This document shows, in pieces, positions 18,044-27,836 of a stretch of 64,000 bases of DNA. Source of the DNA: Flavobacterium hydatis. GTDB taxonomy: Bacteria > Bacteroidota > Bacteroidia > Flavobacteriales > Flavobacteriaceae. The stretch lies in assembly GCF_000737695.1 (NCBI RefSeq), contig NZ_JPRM01000024.1:141178-205177 (forward strand), in the 5' to 3' direction. Positions within the stretch are counted from its first letter, which is position 1, and each line of letters starts with the position of its first letter. Below the pieces are notes generated by a model. It searched no databases and was not told where the DNA came from. It was given only the letters and a program-made list of their open reading frames with translations. Both the position numbers and the translations under genes were made by a program.

Positions 18044-18880
18044 ATGAGAAAAATATTCATCGCCCTAACTGCACTAATGGTACTATCTTCGTGTGTTTCT
18101 AAAAAGAAATATGCTGATTTAGAAGCTAAAAACAAAGAGACTCAAGATTTGCTAAATTCTTGTACTGTAAAATTGAATTCTTGTTTAGAAGAAAAAGCTG
18201 GATTAACTGCTACAGTTGCTAGTTTAAAAGAACACAACCAGAATTTAATCAGCAGTTCTAAAGATTTAACAATGCTTACTTCTAAAGGAGCTGAAAATTT
18301 AGAAAAATCTTTGGAAAGTTTAAAAGAAAAAGATTTAAAAATATCTAGACTTCAAGATGCTTTAACTAAGAAAGATAGCGTTACTCTTGCATTAGTTACT
18401 AGTTTAAAAGGAGCTGTAGGTATCAATGATCCAGACATCGAAATTAATGTTGAAAAAGGAGTTGTGTTTATTTCTATCGCTGACAAATTATTATTTAAAA
18501 GTGGTAGCTATGATGTAACAGATAAAGCTAAAACAGTTTTGGCTAAAGTTGCAAAAGTAGTTAATGACAAACCAGATTTTGAATGTATGGTTGAAGGTCA
18601 TACTGATAACGTTCCTTACAAAAGCAACGGAATCTTGCTAGACAACTGGGATTTAAGTGTTAAACGTTCTACATCTATCGTTCGTGTATTAACTAACGAC
18701 CTTGGTGTTAACCCAGCAAAATTAATTGCAGCTGGTAGAAGTTCTTACGTACCATTAGTTGCTAATGATACTGCGGAAGATAAAGCTCGTAACAGAAGAA
18801 CTCGTATCGTTGTTATGCCAAAAATTGACCAATTCTATGATATGGTTGAAAAAGAAATGAAAAAACAATCAGGTAAATAA
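18044..18880 (+). CDS. OmpA-family outer-membrane lipoprotein
   Basis: A 278-residue lipoprotein that anchors the outer membrane to peptidoglycan. The signal peptide ends in a lipobox at LSSC (Cys17). A coiled-coil segment (about 20-115) is followed by a C-terminal OmpA-like domain, with KLLFKSGSYDVTDKAKTVL, MVEGHTDNVPY and the NRRTRIVVMP diaminopimelate-binding segment. A strong terminator follows. Its own -7 box overlaps the upstream stop, so it is probably separately expressed. Confidence 0.92.
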   Translation: MRKIFIALTALMVLSSCVSKKKYADLEAKNKETQDLLNSCTVKLNSCLEEKAGLTATVASLKEHNQNLISSSKDLTMLTSKGAENLEKSLESLKEKDLKISRLQDALTKKDSVTLALVTSLKGAVGINDPDIEINVEKGVVFISIADKLLFKSGSYDVTDKAKTVLAKVAKVVNDKPDFECMVEGHTDNVPYKSNGILLDNWDLSVKRSTSIVRVLTNDLGVNPAKLIAAGRSSYVPLVANDTAEDKARNRRTRIVVMPKIDQFYDMVEKEMKKQSGK

Positions 18881-18936
18881 TCCGATTATTTCATATTATG
18901 GAATCCTCCTTTTAGGATTAAGATTCTAAAAAAACT

Positions 18937-18968
18937 AAAACCAGTGAAAATTTCACTGGTTTTTTTTA
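18937..18968 (+). terminator. Intrinsic terminator after the OmpA lipoprotein gene
   Basis: AAAACCAGTGAAA and TTTCACTGGTTTT arms followed by a T-run. Confidence 0.85.
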
Positions 18969-18984
18969 TGTCTAATATCTCGAT

Positions 18985-19326
18985 TGTTTACAATGGAACG
19001 CGGATGAAACAGATTCGCAAAAGCGAAGACGCGGATAAAAACGGATTTTTGAAACCTTTGCTATCTTTGTGAACTTTGCGGTAAATTTTTTGCACAGATT
19101 TTACCATTAAGAAATAAAAAAAAATTAAGCTTGATTCTTAATATCTTAATCGTTAAGGTTATTTGCCACAGATTATAAAGATTAAAGGAATTTCCTGTAT
19201 TGTCTATAATGGAACGTGGATTAAACAGATTTTTAAAACCTTTGTCACCTTTGCGTAAACCTTTGCGAACTTTGCGGTTAAATTTTTCACACAGATTTTA
19301 CCATTAAGAAATAAAGAAAAATTAAA
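18985..19326. repeat. Two direct copies of a flavobacterial intergenic repeat
   Basis: Copy 1 (about 18985-19131) and copy 2 (about 19201-19326) share ATGGAACG, GAACTTTGCGGT and the ACAGATTTTACCATTAAGAA block. The rest of the 641-base gap (18881-19521) holds two terminator hairpins and no supported gene. Confidence 0.7.
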
Positions 19327-19360
19327 ATTGTGCACAAACACCTATCTATAAAAACAGAAA

Positions 19361-19384
19361 AAGCAGGTCGGTTGACCTGCTTTT
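19361..19384. terminator. Hairpin terminator
   Basis: AAGCAGGTC and GACCTGCTTTT arms around a short loop. It lies between convergent units (the OmpA lipoprotein on plus and the YciO-type gene on minus). Confidence 0.7.
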
Positions 19385-19521
19385 ATGTATCCTTAATCTT
19401 TTTAATAACCAATTAAATATCAATTAAGAATAACATTATCGTAATATTACTTGTAATACACTGTTAATAAGGCACTAATATAAGTAATTAACCTCAAATA
19501 CCTTGCCGTAGCAATGTGTTT

Positions 19522-20142
19522 TTACAAAATATCTAAACTTCCTTTTCCTTCTCTGACAATTACTGGCTCATGTTCTGATAAATCGATAATAGTCGATCCA
19601 ACATTATCACCATAACCTCCATCGATAACCATATCAACTAGATTTTGCCATTTTTCAAAAATAAGCTCAGGATCGGTTGTGTATTCAATAACATCATCTT
19701 CATCACGAATAGAAGTAGAAACAATAGGATTTCCTAACTGACGCACAATCTCTAAAGCAATTGAATTGTCGGGCACACGAATTCCGACAGTTGTTTTTTT
19801 CTTAAACTCTTTTGGCAAATTATTGTTACCTGGTAAAATAAACGTATAAGGACCAGGTAAAGCTCTTTTTAGTATTTTAAAAGTAGATGTATCTATTTGT
19901 CGCACATAATCAGATAAGTTACTTAAATCGTGACAAATAAAAGAGAAATTTGCTTTTTCTAGCTTCACTCCTTTTATTTTTGCAATTTTCTCTAAAGCAC
20001 GAGAATTGGTAATATCACAACCCAAACCATAAACAGTATCTGTTGGATAAATAACCAAACCTCCATTTTTTAAAACCTTGACTACTTTTGCAATAGCAGC
20101 TTCACTCGGTTTATCGGTATATATTTTTATAAATTCTGCCAT
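19522..20142 (-). CDS. YciO/YrdC/Sua5-family protein (threonylcarbamoyl-AMP synthase-like)
   Basis: A 206-residue protein with the YrdC fold. The N-terminus has VIYPTDTVYGLGCDI, followed by LPGPYTFILPG, VGIRVPDN and STIIDLSEHEPVIVREGKG. FSFICHDLSNLSDY and the overall length resemble E. coli YciO more than TsaC. It either makes the L-threonylcarbamoyl adenylate used by TsaB/D/E for tRNA t6A or is the YciO paralogue of less certain role. Whether another Sua5/TsaC exists outside the window cannot be seen. It is 64 bases downstream of the helicase gene on the same strand. Confidence 0.88.
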   Translation of the reverse strand: MAEFIKIYTDKPSEAAIAKVVKVLKNGGLVIYPTDTVYGLGCDITNSRALEKIAKIKGVKLEKANFSFICHDLSNLSDYVRQIDTSTFKILKRALPGPYTFILPGNNNLPKEFKKKTTVGIRVPDNSIALEIVRQLGNPIVSTSIRDEDDVIEYTTDPELIFEKWQNLVDMVIDGGYGDNVGSTIIDLSEHEPVIVREGKGSLDIL

Positions 20143-20206
20143 TTTGTTTTAGTTTAAAGTTTCACAATTTGTTCAAGTTCAAAAGATTATCTCACCATTT
20201 TACCCT

Positions 20207-22561
20207 TTACCCAATCACATCAAGTTTAGCAAATCGCAATAATAATTTCTTAATTCCGCCAACTTCAAATTTTATTTCGGCTTTTTTATCAGCTCCAACT
20301 CCTTCTAAGTTTATAACTTCGCCTTTCCCGAAACGCTCATGCATCACGATATTTCCAGCGGTTAATTTATTATCAAATAAATTCGGTGCGCTTGACGCAT
20401 TAGGATTACTTGCAACAGGTTTTAACTTTCGAATATTTAAATCCGATTTTGGTTCATAGTTACTAGTAGGTTTTGGCGGCGGAGTAGATCCAATTGGCTT
20501 AGCTAAACGTAATTTTGATTTATCAACATCCCCAAAAACATCAATGTCAATCATTGGTTTATATCGATATCCACTCTCTACTGGCGTTAAATATTCTAAA
20601 TACTGACCGTCAATTTCTTCAATAAAACGTGAAGGTTCGCTATCAGTTAATTTTCCCCAACGGTAACGCGATTGCGCATAAGTTAAATAAGCCTGATGCT
20701 CTGCACGTGTTAAAGCTACGTAAAATAAACGACGTTCCTCTTCAAGTTCGCTCCTCGTACTCATACTCATGGCACTAGGAAACAAATCTTCTTCCATCCC
20801 GACAACAAAAACGTGAGGAAACTCTAATCCTTTTGCTAAGTGAATCGTCATTAAAGCAACACGATCTTCATCGCCTGTATCTTTATCTAAATCAGTTGCA
20901 AGTGCCACATCTTCCATAAATTCAGACAATGCTCCTCTTGCTCCATCAATTTCTTTCTGACCTTCGGTAAAATCTTTTAAACCATTCAGTAATTCTTCAA
21001 TATTCTGAATTTTTGCCATACCTTCTGGTGTAGCATCTTTCTTTAGTTCTTGAACCAATCCTGTCTTTTTTGTAACATGATCTGTAATATAAAAAGCATC
21101 CTGGTTTTGATCAATAACCTGAAAACTCTGAATCATCGTTACAAAATCTCTAATTTTATTCTTTGTCCCAGTATTCAGTTTCAAGTCGATTTTATCAATA
21201 TTCACCATCACTTCCCAAATCGAACGCTTGTAATGATTAGCAGCAATTGTTAATTTTTCAACCGTAGTATCTCCAATTCCACGAGCTGGATAATTAATCA
21301 CACGAACCAATGCTTCTTCATCCTTTGGATTGATCACCAAACGCAAATAACACAAGACATCCTTAATTTCCTTACGTTGGTAGAACGATAATCCGCCATA
21401 AATACGATATGGAATATCACGTTTTCTCAACGCATCCTCCATTGCACGAGATTGTGCATTGGTACGATACAAAATCGCAAACGAACCATTATGCAATTGA
21501 TTTTGCATTTTTTGTTCAAAAATGGTACTTGCTACAAAACGACCTTCTTCAGAATCTGTTAAACTTCTGTGGACTTTAATTTTTTGTCCAAAATCATTTG
21601 CAGTCCAAACTATTTTATCAAGTTTGGTCTTATTATGTTCCATTACGGTATTTGCTGCTTCAACAATATTTCTTGTCGAACGGTAATTTTGCTCTAAACG
21701 AAACATAATCACGCCTTCATAATCCTTCTGGAAATTCAAAATATTATTAATATTTGCTCCACGGAAGGCATAAATACTCTGCGCATCATCACCAACCACA
21801 CATATATTCTGAAATTTATCAGATAAAGCCTTTACAATCAAATACTGAGAGTGGTTTGTATCCTGGTACTCATCAACCAAAATATAGCGAAAACGATTTT
21901 GATATTTTGATAAAACTTCTGGAAAACGATTCAGTAATTCATTGGTTTTTAATAATAAATCATCAAAATCCATAGCACCCGCTTTAAAACAACGGTCTAC
22001 GTATTGCTGATAAATTTCACCTAATCTTGGTCTTTTAGCCATGGCGTCAGCCTCAACTAATTCAGGATTATTAAAATATGCTTTTACCGTAATCAAACTG
22101 TTTTTATAGTTCGAAATACGTCCTAAAATTTGTTTTGGCTTATAAACATCACGATCCAGTTGCATTTCTTTTATGATTGACGAAATCAATCTGGCAGAAT
22201 CCTGAGAATCATAAATCGTAAAATTAGACGGATATCCTAAATGATCTGATTCCGCACGAAGTATACGTGCAAAAATCGAGTGAAAAGTTCCCATCCAAAG
22301 ATTTTTTGCTTCAGATGCCCCCACAATATCAGAAATCCTGTGCTTCATTTCACGAGCCGCTTTGTTCGTAAACGTAAGCGATAAAATATTGAAAGCGTCG
22401 ATTCCTTGCGCCATCAAATAAGCAATTCTAATAGTTAAAACACGGGTTTTTCCTGAACCTGCTCCAGCAATAATAATCATTGGCCCGTCTTTTTTCAGAA
22501 CGGGTTGTCGTTGCGCTTCATTGAGTTGATCAATGTACTTTTGCATGAAATTTTTCTCCAT
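20207..22561 (-). CDS. UvrD/PcrA-type superfamily 1 DNA helicase
   Basis: A 784-residue 3'-5' helicase for repair and clearing of stalled forks. Motif I AGAGSGKT is at residues 32-39, then LTFTNKAAREMK (Ia), VDEYQDTN (II), GDDAQSIYAFRGA (III), FRLEQNYRST (IV), TIHLAKGLEFPHVFVVGMEE (V) and RRLFYVALTRA (VI). The C-terminus shows the PcrA Tudor-like segment HERFGKGEVINLEG. The length is slightly above PcrA. It is likely cotranscribed with the YciO-type gene downstream. Confidence 0.94.
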   Translation of the reverse strand: MEKNFMQKYIDQLNEAQRQPVLKKDGPMIIIAGAGSGKTRVLTIRIAYLMAQGIDAFNILSLTFTNKAAREMKHRISDIVGASEAKNLWMGTFHSIFARILRAESDHLGYPSNFTIYDSQDSARLISSIIKEMQLDRDVYKPKQILGRISNYKNSLITVKAYFNNPELVEADAMAKRPRLGEIYQQYVDRCFKAGAMDFDDLLLKTNELLNRFPEVLSKYQNRFRYILVDEYQDTNHSQYLIVKALSDKFQNICVVGDDAQSIYAFRGANINNILNFQKDYEGVIMFRLEQNYRSTRNIVEAANTVMEHNKTKLDKIVWTANDFGQKIKVHRSLTDSEEGRFVASTIFEQKMQNQLHNGSFAILYRTNAQSRAMEDALRKRDIPYRIYGGLSFYQRKEIKDVLCYLRLVINPKDEEALVRVINYPARGIGDTTVEKLTIAANHYKRSIWEVMVNIDKIDLKLNTGTKNKIRDFVTMIQSFQVIDQNQDAFYITDHVTKKTGLVQELKKDATPEGMAKIQNIEELLNGLKDFTEGQKEIDGARGALSEFMEDVALATDLDKDTGDEDRVALMTIHLAKGLEFPHVFVVGMEEDLFPSAMSMSTRSELEEERRLFYVALTRAEHQAYLTYAQSRYRWGKLTDSEPSRFIEEIDGQYLEYLTPVESGYRYKPMIDIDVFGDVDKSKLRLAKPIGSTPPPKPTSNYEPKSDLNIRKLKPVASNPNASSAPNLFDNKLTAGNIVMHERFGKGEVINLEGVGADKKAEIKFEVGGIKKLLLRFAKLDVIG

Positions 22562-22944
22562 AATTGATGCAAAAATAAGAATTTAAAAAGAAAGTTCCTA
22601 AGATGCTTAGGTACTGAGTTACTAAGTTTTTTTAGAAGCAGAAACAATAGGCATTTTATCAAAGATAGTTCCCGCTTTCGGCTTTATCTCTCCGTTTCAC
22701 TACAAGGATATCACCTCTATCGGGGCTAGATTCAAGCAATAAGCTTTTAAAAGGGGCAAAGGTTCTGAGGTTCTAAGCATCAAAGATTCAAAGGTTAAAA
22801 AAACTTAGAGCCTTAGCAACTCAGTCTCTCAGTACCTTACTTATAAAAAGTATAGTATTAAACAAAAATAATCCTATTCTTAAAAGCGAGCCAGACAATT
22901 AGCTAAAAAACTTAGAACCTTAGCGACTCAGCCTCTCAGTACCT
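22562..22944. repeat. Repeat-filled intergenic region
   Basis: No gene is supported. It contains degenerate runs of the 'cttagcaactcagtctctcag' type, repeated at about 22600-22625, 22795-22845 and 22910-22945. Similar runs occur at 35190-35220, 35730-35800, 43615-43700 and 44140-44200. A separate palindrome-like block lies at 22665-22735 (CCCGCTTTCGGCT ... ATCGGGGCTAG). Confidence 0.6.
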
Positions 22945-23712
22945 CTATTTATAAAATACATCGTAAGCAAAGCGAATCAAGGTACCAATTACAACAATCA
23001 AAAAGAAAACTCTAATAAAACCGTTTCCTTTATTTATTGCAAGTTTAGCGCCAAGCCATCCGCCAAGGCCGTTACTTATTGCCATAGGAATTGCGATAGT
23101 CCAAATTATTTTTCCTTTTAGTATAAACAGACAGATTGAACCGAAATTTGTCGCCAGATTAACCATTTTAGCATTTGCCGAAGCATGCAAAAAGTCAAAA
23201 CCCATTAAAGCTATAAAAGCAACTACAAAAAAACTACCCGTTCCAGGACCGATAAATCCATCATAAAAACCAACAACTATACTAATTCCAACAGCATATA
23301 GTATTTGAGTTTTAGCCGAATGATCTTTGGCTTCATGTTGCCCGAAATTCTTTTTAGCATACGTATAAATTAATAACAGAGATAAAACCACTAGTAACAA
23401 CGGTTTCATAAAATCATTACTTACATAAGTTAATAAAGTAGATCCTAAAAATGCCGATGGCACTGCTAAAATCATCATAATGAGTAACAACTTCCATTGT
23501 ATAACTACTTTTTTCATGTATTGAAAAGCAGCAAAAGCAGTTCCGCTAAACGCAGGTAATTTTAAAGTTCCAATAACAGTCGAAACAGGTAAATTTGGTA
23601 ATAAAATTAATCCCATCGGAGTCTGAATTAATCCGCCGCCGCCAACAATAGCATCAATAAATCCAGCAGCAAAAGCAGCTAAACAAAGTAAAATTATAAT
23701 ATAGTCTTCCAA
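22945..23712 (-). CDS. TauE/SafE (DUF81) family sulfite/organic anion exporter-like permease
   Basis: A 255-residue integral membrane protein with about eight hydrophobic helices. The family N-terminal GFIDAIVGGGGLIQTP and the repeat-like internal GFYDGFIGPGTGSFF are present. TauE/SafE proteins move sulfite, sulfoacetate or related anions; the substrate here is unknown. The start is TTG at 23712, as no upstream ATG keeps the frame. It is divergent from the DUF7935-like gene. Confidence 0.88.
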   Translation of the reverse strand: MEDYIIILLCLAAFAAGFIDAIVGGGGLIQTPMGLILLPNLPVSTVIGTLKLPAFSGTAFAAFQYMKKVVIQWKLLLIMMILAVPSAFLGSTLLTYVSNDFMKPLLLVVLSLLLIYTYAKKNFGQHEAKDHSAKTQILYAVGISIVVGFYDGFIGPGTGSFFVVAFIALMGFDFLHASANAKMVNLATNFGSICLFILKGKIIWTIAIPMAISNGLGGWLGAKLAINKGNGFIRVFFLIVVIGTLIRFAYDVFYK

Positions 23713-23790
23713 TTATTTTGTAGTATTTAGTTTGATTTTTAATGTTTGCAAAATTAACCTTCTTAAACAAACATTACAATTAAAATGATG

Positions 23791-23819
23791 TTGAATTACA
23801 ACCAAAAAGTATATTTTTG
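23791..23819 (+). promoter_or_regulatory. Bacteroidetes promoter of the 23838 gene
   Basis: TTG at 23791-23793, 18 bases, TATTTTTG at 23812-23819 (TAnnTTTG), then the ATG 18 bases further on. One of the best-spaced promoters in the window. Confidence 0.65.
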
Positions 23820-23837
23820 TTTCCTTAAATTATAAAA

Positions 23838-24359
23838 ATGGATTCAAACAAAATTATAGAAGTTCTAGCTTATACTATACCTTCAATCATAACAGGAAGC
23901 GTAGCTTATTATTTCTTCAAATCGTATCTTCAGGATAAACAAAACACAAGAAGATGGTTGTTGCAAAAAGATGCTCAAAAACAAGCTTTGCCTTTACGAT
24001 TACAAGCTTACGAGCGTATCACATTATACTTAGAGCGCATCAGTTTAACTAACCTATTAATACGTGTTGCGCCAATATCTACCGATAAGAATGATTATGA
24101 AAATTTAGTTATTGCACAAATTGAGCAAGAATTTGAACATAACTTAACACAACAAATATACATGTCTGATGAATGTTGGACTATTGTAACTACAGCTAAG
24201 AACGCTACAATCCAAATGATTCGTAAAGCAAATATGAGCGACCGTGTAGACAGTGCCGATAAATTACGTGAAGTTATCTTAAACGATTTATTCGATAAAC
24301 AATCACCAAGTAGTGCTGCTTTAGGATATATTAAAAGAGAAGTAAGCGAAATGTGGTAA
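23838..24359 (+). CDS. Conserved flavobacterial membrane-anchored protein (DUF7935-like), function unknown
   Basis: A 173-residue protein. One N-terminal transmembrane segment (about 8-28, AYTIPSIITGSVAYYFF) is followed by a basic RRWLLQKD stretch and a helical cytoplasmic domain (LPLRLQAYERITLYLERI) ending with SSAALGYIKREVSEMW. I recall this pattern as a conserved flavobacterial family, possibly DUF7935, but no function is known to me. It has its own well-formed promoter, so expression as a single gene is likely. Confidence 0.75.
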   Translation: MDSNKIIEVLAYTIPSIITGSVAYYFFKSYLQDKQNTRRWLLQKDAQKQALPLRLQAYERITLYLERISLTNLLIRVAPISTDKNDYENLVIAQIEQEFEHNLTQQIYMSDECWTIVTTAKNATIQMIRKANMSDRVDSADKLREVILNDLFDKQSPSSAALGYIKREVSEMW

Positions 24360-24430
24360 GGTTTAATTTTAGATTTTAGAGTGAAGAATAAAATATCTAA
24401 CCCATAAAATTTAAGATTGTAATAAAAAAG

Positions 24431-24514
24431 TTAACCATATAAGTGATATAAATTCATTTAAGCTTTATGCCGATTTGTTGTACTTATATTTACTTACATC
24501 ACTTACATGGTTAA
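24431..24514. repeat. Imperfect palindrome of the 'TTAACCATATAAG' family, copy 1
   Basis: TTAACCATATAAGTGATATAA at the left pairs imperfectly with TTACATCACTTACATGG and following TTAA at the right. A related copy is at 28585-28667. It lies in the 235-base spacer before the patatin gene. Confidence 0.65.
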
Positions 24515-24594
24515 AATGATTCAGTGAATACTAACTTATTTAATTAAGTTCAATCTTTATTAATCTAAAATCTGAACTCTAAAATCTAAAATCA

Positions 24595-25494
24595 TTATCT
24601 ATTATCACTCATAATTTCAGATTTATTCTGAGCATATTCATACCCTTCCTCCCACCATTTTTTCATTTCTTCTTTATTAAAAATGAGTGCGTTGTTAGTT
24701 AGCTTTGTTGGTGTATAAAACAAATTTAGTTTTACATTTTTGTTTTTCGCCACCAGTTTCCCAAGCGCGATATCATGTTTTTCGACTTGATCGAGAGCAA
24801 TTCTAAACAAATCTATCATTAACGAAAACGGATTTTTACCTATTGTACTTTTGGTAGTATTTACTTCTGTTTCCAGAATAACTACATCTATTTCAGTAGC
24901 ACCACGTTTTATAGCTTCGCGTATAGGTACCAAACTAGAAAACCCTCCGTCACCGTATTCGGAGTTATTTTTTGACACTAAACTCATAAACGGAATGTAA
25001 TTACTCGATATCCAAATCCAATCGCAGAATTCGTCATAAGAACAATCTTTTATCGATTTGTATTCAGCTTCATTACGAGACAAATTAGTAACCGTAACAA
25101 CAACATCTGTTTTAAGCTTTTTTAGCTGATTAAATTCAGATAAAGACAAATGATCTTTAATGTATTTTTGCAATCTTTTGCTTTCGCCAAAAGTTCTTTT
25201 TCCTTTAAAGAATTGACGTAATACATTAAAATGGTTGATTGTAACAATATCAACACCGTCTTTCTCTTTTACTACAAAAGGACTGATATTGAATATCTTA
25301 TTCATGTTTACATTAGTGTAGATTCCATGGATTTTATCAATATTTCCGAGTGCCAAATGCGGAATAAGTAAACTTCCTGTAGATGTTCCCAGAAATAAAT
25401 CATATTCACATTTTTTAATTTGTAATAAATATTGTGCAACTCCTCCGGCAAAAGCTCCTTTGCTTCCTCCTCCTGAAATAACCAATGCTCTCAT
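24595..25494 (-). CDS. Patatin-like phospholipase
   Basis: A 299-residue lipid acyl hydrolase-like protein with a Ser-Asp dyad. The oxyanion loop is GGGSKG (8-13), the nucleophile elbow GTSTG has Ser38, and the DGG motif has Asp182. The length fits small bacterial patatins. There is no signal peptide, so it is probably cytoplasmic or injected/membrane-associated. It is a single gene flanked by repeats. Substrate unknown. Confidence 0.9.
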   Translation of the reverse strand: MRALVISGGGSKGAFAGGVAQYLLQIKKCEYDLFLGTSTGSLLIPHLALGNIDKIHGIYTNVNMNKIFNISPFVVKEKDGVDIVTINHFNVLRQFFKGKRTFGESKRLQKYIKDHLSLSEFNQLKKLKTDVVVTVTNLSRNEAEYKSIKDCSYDEFCDWIWISSNYIPFMSLVSKNNSEYGDGGFSSLVPIREAIKRGATEIDVVILETEVNTTKSTIGKNPFSLMIDLFRIALDQVEKHDIALGKLVAKNKNVKLNLFYTPTKLTNNALIFNKEEMKKWWEEGYEYAQNKSEIMSDNR

Positions 25495-25668
25495 AAATGT
25501 ATTGTAGTTTTTTTTAGAGAAGAGAAAAAAGAGAATAGATGAAAGAATAAAGAGAATGTACTAAATCTACACTCTTTAATTCTCATCTCTTAACTCTCAA
25601 CAATCATGATTCTGTATTGCTCTTTATTCTATACTCTTTATTCTATACTCTTATTCTATATCTCTTTT
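25495..25668. repeat. AGAGTATAGAATAAAG-type repeat, copy 1
   Basis: Low-complexity pyrimidine- and purine-rich runs (TCTTTATTCTATACTC repeated near 25620-25660, with purine complement near 25510-25550) form an imperfect long stem. A related block is at 32965-33025 before recG. Confidence 0.5.
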
Positions 25669-27732
25669 TTACTCTTTTAATAAACGATTTAATTGGAACT
25701 GTTCATTCGAGGACAAATTAGGCAAAATTCTTTCAAACGAACTACGCATTTCACTATTTTTTAATAATAATCGAATGGAATCTCTACCAAATTTAGAAAA
25801 TTGCCACATATGATGTGTTGTAGCATTTACTAAATTTGCTAATACAATATCATTTGTTAATCTAAAATCTATTAATTTTTCTAAAGCATTTTGACGCGTT
25901 GTTGCTTCATATTTAGGTGAAGAATACGCTATTAACTCATTAACTAAAATCTCTGGTTCAGGTGCATAATTAGGTGTAGATAAAGCTAAAGACAACCACA
26001 ATGTTTTTAAATTATAGTCGTTAAAACCAATCCAATTTTTCGATTTATCTAAATATTCGCTACGACGAGAAGGGAAATTATTCCACAAATAATACAAAGC
26101 TATTTCCTGTGTTTGGTAAGATTTATCATTAAGTAAAGTCTCGTATTGAGGTCTAAAATCTTCAGGAATCTTTGGTAAAGAAACAGCTACTTCTTGTCGA
26201 ACTTGTAGGTCGTTTGTGTTTAAAGCCAGAATGAGTAATTGCTTTTTCGCCTCATATTTTTCATTCTTCAATTGGTTTACAATTGCTTTTTTAACTGTAA
26301 AATAAACATCGGATTGTAAAACTTTCGACAGAAAGGCTTCTTTTTCGGACAAAGGTTTTTTATTGACTTTATCAACTTCTAAACGCATTTGAATTGCTTT
26401 ATTTTTACTCAACAATTCATTTGCTTGTTGGGTATTAAAAGCGGTTGTTTCTAACCATACTTTTGAGAATTCTTTTAAGTCATAATTAGATAGTTTTTTT
26501 ATTTCTTCAAAAAATTCATCCGTATTTACAGTCTGATAGGCGTATTTTTTTAAATAATTCTTGATTACTTTTTTGAATATTTTATCGCCTAAAGCATCAT
26601 GTAAAACAAATAAAGCCCAAGCTCCTTTTTCATAAAAAGTAAGCGAACTGGCTTTGGCATTCAAAACCGGAATAGTATCGGTTCTTGATGCATATTTTAG
26701 CTGTTGTGCTGTATCATATAATTTAGAATAAAAGTAATCCTCACCATAAATTTCTTTCTCAGCAAGCAAGGCATAATAAGTTGCAAAACCTTCTTGTAGC
26801 CAATGATGTGTACTACTTTCGGCAGTAATTAAGTTACCAAACCAGTGGTGCGCTAATTCATGTGCATTAATATTGGTATATTTTCTATCTTCAAATCCTA
26901 TAGAATCAACAACATATCTGGTTGAGAATAAAGTAGCAGTTGTGTTCTCCATACCCGCATATATAAAATCACGAACAGGAGCTTGCCTGTATATTTCCCA
27001 AGGGTACTTCACTCCAATTTCTTTTTCCAAAAAATCAAAGATTTCTTTTGAGTAACGATATGTTGGCTCAAAACGGGAAATGTCGTTATTTTCGATGTAG
27101 TACTCCAGAGGGATTCTAGATTTAGATTTAAGTTCTTTTTCTTCATATTTTACTATGGCAAGCATAAGCAAATAAGAACTCATAGGATTTTGCATTCGGT
27201 ATTGCCAAACGAAAGAATTACCGTTTTCGAGTTTGTTTTTCAAAACTCCATTAGAGATCACTTTATAGTTTTTATCAAAAGTAATATCTAGATTAAAAAC
27301 TACTTTTTCATTTACATCATCAAAACTAGGAAACCAATTGCTAGTATATCTTCCTTGTCCTTGTGTCCATATTTCTAAACCGTCTTTACTTTCAGCGTTT
27401 ATAAAATATAACGCCTGTTTTGGCTTAGCCAAATAATTAAATGTAAGCGTGTTTTTTCCTTTCTGAAACGGAAAAATCAATTGTAGTTGCTTGTTTGTAT
27501 TGATAAACATAATTTCATTTCCGTTGATTTTTAAATCCGAAAATGACATATTTTGGGCATCAATTTTTATAGTATCTATCGGTTTTAGAACGTCAAAATT
27601 ATATTTTATATTCCCCGAAATTGCCTTATCTGTTGTATTGATAGTGATTTCTCCCAAAACGGATTTAAAATCGACATATTGGGTTTGTTGTGCAAAACTG
27701 AAAAGGGAAAAGAGAAAAAATAGGTATTTCAT
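25669..27732 (-). CDS. Secreted M1-family metallo-aminopeptidase
   Basis: A 687-residue zinc aminopeptidase. The signal peptide at 1-14 ends near FAQQ. The exopeptidase motif GMEN is at 260-263, and the zinc site is HELAHHW (291-297) with the third ligand E314 in WLQEGFATYY. The C-terminal half is a HEAT-like helical array. There is no type IX sorting domain at the end (it finishes in LNRLLKE), so it is likely periplasmic or in the membrane envelope. It probably releases N-terminal residues from peptides for uptake. Confidence 0.93.
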   Translation of the reverse strand: MKYLFFLFSLFSFAQQTQYVDFKSVLGEITINTTDKAISGNIKYNFDVLKPIDTIKIDAQNMSFSDLKINGNEIMFINTNKQLQLIFPFQKGKNTLTFNYLAKPKQALYFINAESKDGLEIWTQGQGRYTSNWFPSFDDVNEKVVFNLDITFDKNYKVISNGVLKNKLENGNSFVWQYRMQNPMSSYLLMLAIVKYEEKELKSKSRIPLEYYIENNDISRFEPTYRYSKEIFDFLEKEIGVKYPWEIYRQAPVRDFIYAGMENTTATLFSTRYVVDSIGFEDRKYTNINAHELAHHWFGNLITAESSTHHWLQEGFATYYALLAEKEIYGEDYFYSKLYDTAQQLKYASRTDTIPVLNAKASSLTFYEKGAWALFVLHDALGDKIFKKVIKNYLKKYAYQTVNTDEFFEEIKKLSNYDLKEFSKVWLETTAFNTQQANELLSKNKAIQMRLEVDKVNKKPLSEKEAFLSKVLQSDVYFTVKKAIVNQLKNEKYEAKKQLLILALNTNDLQVRQEVAVSLPKIPEDFRPQYETLLNDKSYQTQEIALYYLWNNFPSRRSEYLDKSKNWIGFNDYNLKTLWLSLALSTPNYAPEPEILVNELIAYSSPKYEATTRQNALEKLIDFRLTNDIVLANLVNATTHHMWQFSKFGRDSIRLLLKNSEMRSSFERILPNLSSNEQFQLNRLLKE

Positions 27733-27836
27733 TATTTATTTAATTTGATGCGAAGGTCTCCAAAGTTACAAAGGATTGATGAACAAATCGAAGGAAATTT
27801 GTATGTTTACTTTTAGAAAATATTTAAACAATTCCT